Made by a program: the position numbers and the translations under genes. Positions 46,162-50,023 of a stretch of 50,023 nt of DNA are shown in pieces (position 1 is the first letter of the stretch; each line of letters starts with the position of its first letter). The notes beneath the pieces are model-generated. The model did no database searches. It saw only the letters and a list, made by a program, of their open reading frames with translations, and was not told where the DNA came from. Origin of the DNA: Halanaerobiaceae bacterium (GTDB taxonomy: Bacteria > Bacillota > Halanaerobiia > Halanaerobiales > Halarsenatibacteraceae). The stretch spans positions 1-50,023 of the forward strand of contig PWEJ01000031.1 in assembly GCA_003553485.1 (NCBI GenBank), read 5' to 3'.

Positions 46162-46233
46162 AAAATAATATTATGACTGCAACTAAATCTTTAGCCAAAA
46201 TATTACAATAGCGGTGTTATTATTTTGAAATTA

Positions 46234-46242
46234 TGTTATAAT
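46234..46242 (+). promoter_or_regulatory. Extended -10 promoter candidate for methionine gamma-lyase
   Basis: TGT followed by a perfect TATAAT (46237-46242) forms an extended -10 element 48 bp before the gene. No good -35 is seen. The surrounding TTATGTTATAAT recurs upstream of the last gene of the window. Confidence 0.5.
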
Positions 46243-46289
46243 GAAATTAGATTTAAGCATTTAATTTTTTATGATATGGGGGGAGATTT

Positions 46290-47474
46290 GTGAAAAAATA
46301 TCAAGACTTTGCCACTCGGGCAATTCACAGTGATGAAGGACATAAGAATGAACTGGGGGCATTAAGGACACCTATTTACCAGAGTTCTACTTTTGTTTTC
46401 GATAATGTACAGCAGGGAGCTAACAGATTTGCTGGAGAAGAAGAGGGCTATATTTATACCAGATTGGGGAACCCTACTCAGGCTGATTTAGAAAAACAGA
46501 TAGCCGACTTAGAAGGAGGGGAAGCAGCAATAGCTACAGCTTCAGGCATGGCAGCGACTTCAGCAGCAGTCCTGCAGTTTTTAAGTGCTGGAGACCACTT
46601 AATTGCCTCAGACACTCTTTATGGCTGCACTCATTCCTTTTTTGAAGAGATGCTTCCACGCTGGAACATAGAAGTTAGTTTTGTTGATATGACTGACTTG
46701 AACAATGTAAGAAAAGCTGCTCAGAATAGTACTAAAGTAATATTTGCTGAAACACCGGCTAATCCTACCCTGGATTTGGTTGATATTGCTGAGCTTGCTA
46801 AAATATCTGATGATATATCCAGTAGATTAATCATAGATAATACTTTTATGACTCCTTATCTCCAACGCCCCCTGGAAATGGGAGCTGATATAGTCATCCA
46901 CTCAGCAACTAAATATATTGGTGGTCATGGTGATACTATAGCTGGATTGATAATTGGTTCAGAAGAAGATATTATTGAAATCAGGGAGTCCACTATTAAA
47001 GATATCGGTGGTATTATAGCTCCTTTTAACGCCTTTTTACTGTTAAGAGGAATCAAAACACTCTGTATTCGAATGGATCGCATCTGTAAGAACACTCGTA
47101 AGGTTGCAGAATATTTGAATGCTCATCCTCGAGTAATAGAAGTTTATTACCCGGGTCTTACCAGTCATCCTCAACATGAGTTAGCCAAAAGGCAGATGGA
47201 GGATTTTGGTGGTATTATTGCCTTTGAATTGGAAGGAGGTTTTACAGCCGGTAGAAATTTAATGAATGAGGTTGAACTTTGCGTTTTAGCTGTAAGTTTA
47301 GGTGATGTCGATACTCTAATTCAACATCCTGCTTCCATGACTCATTATGTTGTGCCGGAAGAAGAGAGATTAGAAGCTGGAATAACTGATAGTTTGGTCA
47401 GAATATCGGTGGGTTTAGAATCTGTTGATGATATTATTGCTGATCTTGATCAGGCTTTAGAAGCCTGTCATTAA
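46290..47474 (+). CDS. megL: Methionine gamma-lyase (Cys/Met metabolism PLP enzyme)
   Basis: It cleaves methionine to methanethiol, ammonia and 2-oxobutyrate. Fold type I features are YTRLGNPT (56-63), YGCTH with Tyr111 and Cys113, DNTFMTPY, and SATKYIGGHGD with PLP Lys208. Cys113 matches the active-site Cys that marks methionine gamma-lyases over cystathionine lyases. Length is 394 aa. GTG 46290 follows GGGGGGAG. It has its own promoter candidate, so it is probably not controlled by the upstream riboswitch. A cystathionine gamma-lyase role is the main alternative. Confidence 0.85.
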   Translation: MKKYQDFATRAIHSDEGHKNELGALRTPIYQSSTFVFDNVQQGANRFAGEEEGYIYTRLGNPTQADLEKQIADLEGGEAAIATASGMAATSAAVLQFLSAGDHLIASDTLYGCTHSFFEEMLPRWNIEVSFVDMTDLNNVRKAAQNSTKVIFAETPANPTLDLVDIAELAKISDDISSRLIIDNTFMTPYLQRPLEMGADIVIHSATKYIGGHGDTIAGLIIGSEEDIIEIRESTIKDIGGIIAPFNAFLLLRGIKTLCIRMDRICKNTRKVAEYLNAHPRVIEVYYPGLTSHPQHELAKRQMEDFGGIIAFELEGGFTAGRNLMNEVELCVLAVSLGDVDTLIQHPASMTHYVVPEEERLEAGITDSLVRISVGLESVDDIIADLDQALEACH

Positions 47475-47538
47475 TATTTTTATAATAAATACCACAGAAA
47501 TATCCGCAACAAAATTTAAAGGCAGGGATTAAATATAT

Positions 47539-48321
47539 ATGGCTAGTTTTTTGCAAAATAGACAGGTAAACAGGAGAGAATTAGAGATAGATGGTGTGCC
47601 AGCAAATGAGTTTAAGCCCAGGAAAAATGAGGTAAAGGGAGGAGTAATATTTTATCATGGCTGGTCTTCCAATAAGGAAAATCAAACTTTTCGAGCCAGC
47701 ACAATAGCCAGTTTTGGTTTTCGGGTCCTGGTTCCTGATGCTATTAACCACGGTTCTCGAGGTGAGATTGATTATGATACAGAGGAATCTTTACGACAAA
47801 ACTTTTTTCCTACAGTGATCCAATCAGTATTGGAGGCTAATTCTTTATTAAACTATTTGAGAGAAAAAATTAACGGGGGTTTTTTAGCAGTTGCTGGACA
47901 TTCTATGGGTGGATTCACGGCAGGAGGGGTTTTTGTCCACTATCCCAAAATTGCCACTCAGATTAACGTTAATGGTTCCTGTGCCTGGCTGGAAACTAGA
48001 AATCTACTAGTTGATAAACCAGGTAGTTTTGCTGATAAAGTTAATATTCAGGGTATTGATTATGAACTCAAAAAATTTGACCCTTACTATAATTTGGATA
48101 ACCTGGATGAAAGACCATTACTTCTCCTGCATGGAGAACAGGACACCTCAGTTCCTTTAGCAGGGCAGAAAATCTTTTATCAGGCGGCCTTAAGTCGTTA
48201 CCAGAATCACCCAGGTAGATTAAATTTAATTACTTATGATAACTTAAACCATTACTATACTACCGGCATGTTGGCTGAAACTATCGAATGGTTATTTAAA
48301 GTTTACCAGAATAGAAAGTAA
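47539..48321 (+). CDS. Alpha/beta hydrolase
   Basis: The enzyme is a serine hydrolase of the alpha/beta fold. The oxyanion region is FYHGWSSNKE, the nucleophile Ser122 lies in AGHSMGGF, Asp202 in LLHGEQDTSVP and His238 in DNLNHYY, so the triad is complete. Length is 260 aa. It resembles dienelactone hydrolase/prolyl oligopeptidase-type esterases; the substrate is unknown. No signal peptide is seen, so it is cytoplasmic. The gap from megL is 64 bp. A bidirectional terminator follows. Confidence 0.85.
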   Translation: MASFLQNRQVNRRELEIDGVPANEFKPRKNEVKGGVIFYHGWSSNKENQTFRASTIASFGFRVLVPDAINHGSRGEIDYDTEESLRQNFFPTVIQSVLEANSLLNYLREKINGGFLAVAGHSMGGFTAGGVFVHYPKIATQINVNGSCAWLETRNLLVDKPGSFADKVNIQGIDYELKKFDPYYNLDNLDERPLLLLHGEQDTSVPLAGQKIFYQAALSRYQNHPGRLNLITYDNLNHYYTTGMLAETIEWLFKVYQNRK

Positions 48322-48378
48322 CAGAGTAAAATTTAATTGAAAAGACCAGTATTTAAGGAAAACTGAACATTCAGCAAT

Positions 48379-48416
48379 AAAACCTCCGCAATTGATTTAT
48401 ATGCGGAGGTTTTATC
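48379..48416. terminator. Bidirectional intrinsic terminator
   Basis: AAAACCTCCGCA and TGCGGAGGTTTT form a perfect 12-bp stem around an 11-nt loop. The flanking A and T runs allow termination in both directions. It separates the hydrolase gene from the regulator. Confidence 0.88.
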
Positions 48417-48484
48417 TATGAAAATAATATGACTGAGATACTGCCAAAATCTAACTCTAAAATGACTGATAGCTTTCAATTTTA

Positions 48485-48493
48485 TGTTATAAT
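48485..48493 (+). promoter_or_regulatory. Extended -10 promoter candidate for the SARP-like gene
   Basis: TGT plus TATAAT (48488-48493) lies 50 bp before the gene. It shares TTATGTTATAAT with the candidate at 46231-46242. No clear -35 is visible. Confidence 0.5.
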
Positions 48494-48543
48494 TTTTATG
48501 ATTATTATGTAAAATCATTTTTTAATAGGGCTAGGTGGTAGAT

Positions 48544-49725
48544 ATGTATGATGATACTAAAAATATATATATTTATACTCTGGGCAGGTTTTCTGTGAAA
48601 GACGGAAATAGCGAACTTATCTCAACTCAACAGAGATCTAGCAAGAGATGGCTTCTTTTTCAGCTTCTTTTTACCTATAGAAATGATAGTATTCCCGTGG
48701 AGAAGATATATGACTATGTTGAACTAAATGAAAGTGTTAATCCGCCAGAAGCTTTAAAGATTTTAGTATATTATCTAAGGCAAAACTTAAATAACACCAA
48801 TCCTGATAAGAACGTTATACCAGGAAAGTTTGTTATCTGTGAGAAGGGCCAGTATTATTTTAATATTGAGTCAGAGTATTGGTTTGATGGGGATGAGTTT
48901 GAGCTTTTGTTTAATAAAGCAAACTCAGTGATTAATTCTAACCCTGATAATGCTCTGCGACTTTTTAAAAAGGCCCTTAACTTTTATCAGGGAGAGTATC
49001 TTATGGAGGTTGGAGCTAAAGCCTGGGTATTACCCACCAGGAATTACTATCGAAGAATGTATTTAACAGCCATAATAAAAACCTGTAAATTACTTGTGGC
49101 CAGGGATGATTATCAATCTGCCATAGAATTATGTATGGATGGCTTAAAAACTAATCCCTTTGAAGAAAATTTACATGAGATAATTATTAATTCTTTCCTT
49201 AAAAGCAACCAGACGAATCTGGCCAGAATTCACTGTGAAGATATTGTTTCACTTTATAAAGAAAATGATCTTCATCTACCAACTAAGTTACAAAAATTAT
49301 ATACTATGTTATGCAGTAAAAAGACTGGCTTAAACCCAATAATTGAGTTGACTAAAATTCCTTTTATGTCAGAGGTTGAAGGCGCATTAGTATGTAATAT
49401 TGATATTTTTAAATTCATCTATAAATTTGAAAAAGCCAAAAAAGAAAGAAAGAGGGGAGTTCCATTTTTAGTATATTTTAAATTACCAGCTAGAATTTTA
49501 ACGCAGGATAATATTGAAATGCAAATTCATGAACTAGAAAATATTTTTAAAGCTAAATTGAGAAAGAGTGATCTTTTTTGTCCCTGGAATAAATTTGATT
49601 ATGTTTTGTTATTAAATAGCGAAAATCATAATTCAGTAGAAATTGTCATTGAAAGATTAAAAAAATCTCTTGCAAAAGAGCTTGATATTTCTCAGGAAGA
49701 TATTGAGATTAGGATTGCTGAATAA
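48544..49725 (+). CDS. SARP/BTAD-type transcriptional regulator with GGDEF-like C-terminus
   Basis: An OmpR-type winged helix occupies about residues 5-100 (YIYTLGRFSVKDG, and a LVYYLRQNLN recognition helix). A bacterial transcriptional activator (BTAD) tetratricopeptide-like domain lies at about 105-250 (ALRLFKKALNFYQGEYL, ELCMDGLKTNPFEE). The last 110 residues look like a degenerate nucleotide-cyclase/GGDEF fold: LRKSDLFCPWNKFDYVLLL sits where LRxxDxxxRxGGDEFxVLL would be, then VIERLKKSL. The catalytic GGDEF is lost. Length is 393 aa from ATG 48544, which has GGTGG 5 bp upstream; GTG 48535 is an alternative. Target genes are unknown. Confidence 0.78.
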   Translation: MYDDTKNIYIYTLGRFSVKDGNSELISTQQRSSKRWLLFQLLFTYRNDSIPVEKIYDYVELNESVNPPEALKILVYYLRQNLNNTNPDKNVIPGKFVICEKGQYYFNIESEYWFDGDEFELLFNKANSVINSNPDNALRLFKKALNFYQGEYLMEVGAKAWVLPTRNYYRRMYLTAIIKTCKLLVARDDYQSAIELCMDGLKTNPFEENLHEIIINSFLKSNQTNLARIHCEDIVSLYKENDLHLPTKLQKLYTMLCSKKTGLNPIIELTKIPFMSEVEGALVCNIDIFKFIYKFEKAKKERKRGVPFLVYFKLPARILTQDNIEMQIHELENIFKAKLRKSDLFCPWNKFDYVLLLNSENHNSVEIVIERLKKSLAKELDISQEDIEIRIAE

Positions 49726-49844
49726 ATTGTTTGGAAAATAGATTATGACTGCAAAGAAATCTGCAATAGTTTTTTGGAAATAACTTGACTAATTTAGAGT
49801 AACTAAAATAAGGATAAATGTCCTGAATATAATATTAGCAAATT
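49726..49844 (+). other. Short AT-rich gap after the last gene
   Basis: No convincing gene is seen. A 12-codon open frame at 49744 begins ATGACTGCA and encodes MTAKKSAIVFWK; a similar 12-codon frame beginning MTATKS follows the TVP38 gene at 46173. Neither has a clear ribosome binding site. Confidence 0.4.
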
Positions 49845-49889
49845 GACCTGGAATAACTGCCTCGGCAGTTTTTTTCAGGTCTTTTTTTT
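49845..49889 (+). terminator. Nested double terminator
   Basis: An inner hairpin ACTGCC/GGCAGT (49856-49869) ends in seven T. An outer pair GACCTG (49845-49850) and CAGGTC (49876-49881) closes around it and is itself followed by seven T. Either fold can terminate the upstream transcript. Confidence 0.85.
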
Positions 49890-50023
49890 ATTTAAATTTT
49901 TATTTATAACTTAGAATTAACCTGGTTTCACCCAAATATAATTTAATTAAAACCTTTATCTATCCCTGATAAACCATGTAATGACTGCAATCTTAAGGAG
50001 TTAGTATTATAATTTAGTTATAA
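49890..50023. other. Right-edge intergenic DNA
   Basis: The sequence is AT-rich with no supported gene. AAGGAG at about 49995-50000 and a TATTATAAT stretch near the end could belong to the start region of a gene beyond the window. Confidence 0.4.

Overview
The window reads as a chromosomal housekeeping segment of a low-GC, AT-rich Firmicute. Gene order follows two Bacillus/Clostridium landmark blocks: the division and cell-wall cluster (ftsW-murG-murC-ftsQ-ftsA-ftsZ ... sepF-yggT-ylmH-divIVA ... lspA-rluD) and the rqcH/remA-gmk-rpoZ-coaBC ... priA-def-fmt ... rlmN-prpC-prkC-rsgA-rpe ... thiN block. A complete diderm-type lipoprotein pathway is encoded within about 11 kb (lspA, lnt, lgt). Lnt with an intact Glu-Lys-Cys triad next to firmicute gene order points to a diderm clostridial lineage such as Halanaerobiales. 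That placement is an inference from gene content and order, not a database result. I saw no rRNA, tRNA, insertion sequence or CRISPR array.

Layout. 1-7.06 kb: septal peptidoglycan synthesis and divisome genes, with ftsW cut by the left edge. 7.2-15.7 kb: nrdR, pgeF, an HlyD-like adaptor, yggS, sepF, yggT, ylmH, divIVA, an unusual EreA-like lipoprotein, a DUF2007-like protein, lspA and rluD. 15.8-20.2 kb: an EF-G paralogue closed by a strong terminator, a Crp/Fnr regulator and lnt, which meets rqcH tail to tail. 22.1-36.2 kb: a long co-directional run from remA to rpe covering nucleotide, CoA, SAM, lipoprotein, replication-restart, translation-initiation, rRNA-modification and Ser/Thr phosphosignalling functions. 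36.2-40.8 kb: an FMN riboswitch with terminator, then ribD-ribE-ribBA-ribH and thiN. 40.8-50 kb: more accessory content, with malic enzyme, a minus-strand ECF S-component-like protein, katG, a cobalamin riboswitch ahead of a lone TVP38/TMEM64 membrane protein, methionine gamma-lyase, an alpha/beta hydrolase, and a SARP/BTAD-type regulator with a degenerate GGDEF-like C-terminus.

Start codons needed individual decisions. Many genes use TTG or GTG behind strong GGAGG-type sites. rsgA appears to start at CTG, because no ATG, GTG or TTG is available in frame before the OB-fold domain would be lost.

Most of the window is conventional. The points most worth a second look are the cobalamin riboswitch controlling a TVP38-family gene, the CTG start of rsgA, the SARP/GGDEF-like fusion, the EreA-like lipoprotein that has lost its first catalytic motif, thiN placed under an FMN riboswitch, and the absence of murB, spoIIGA-sigE-sigG, ileS and rsmB from positions where relatives keep them. 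I did not identify a clearly new defence or biosynthetic system.
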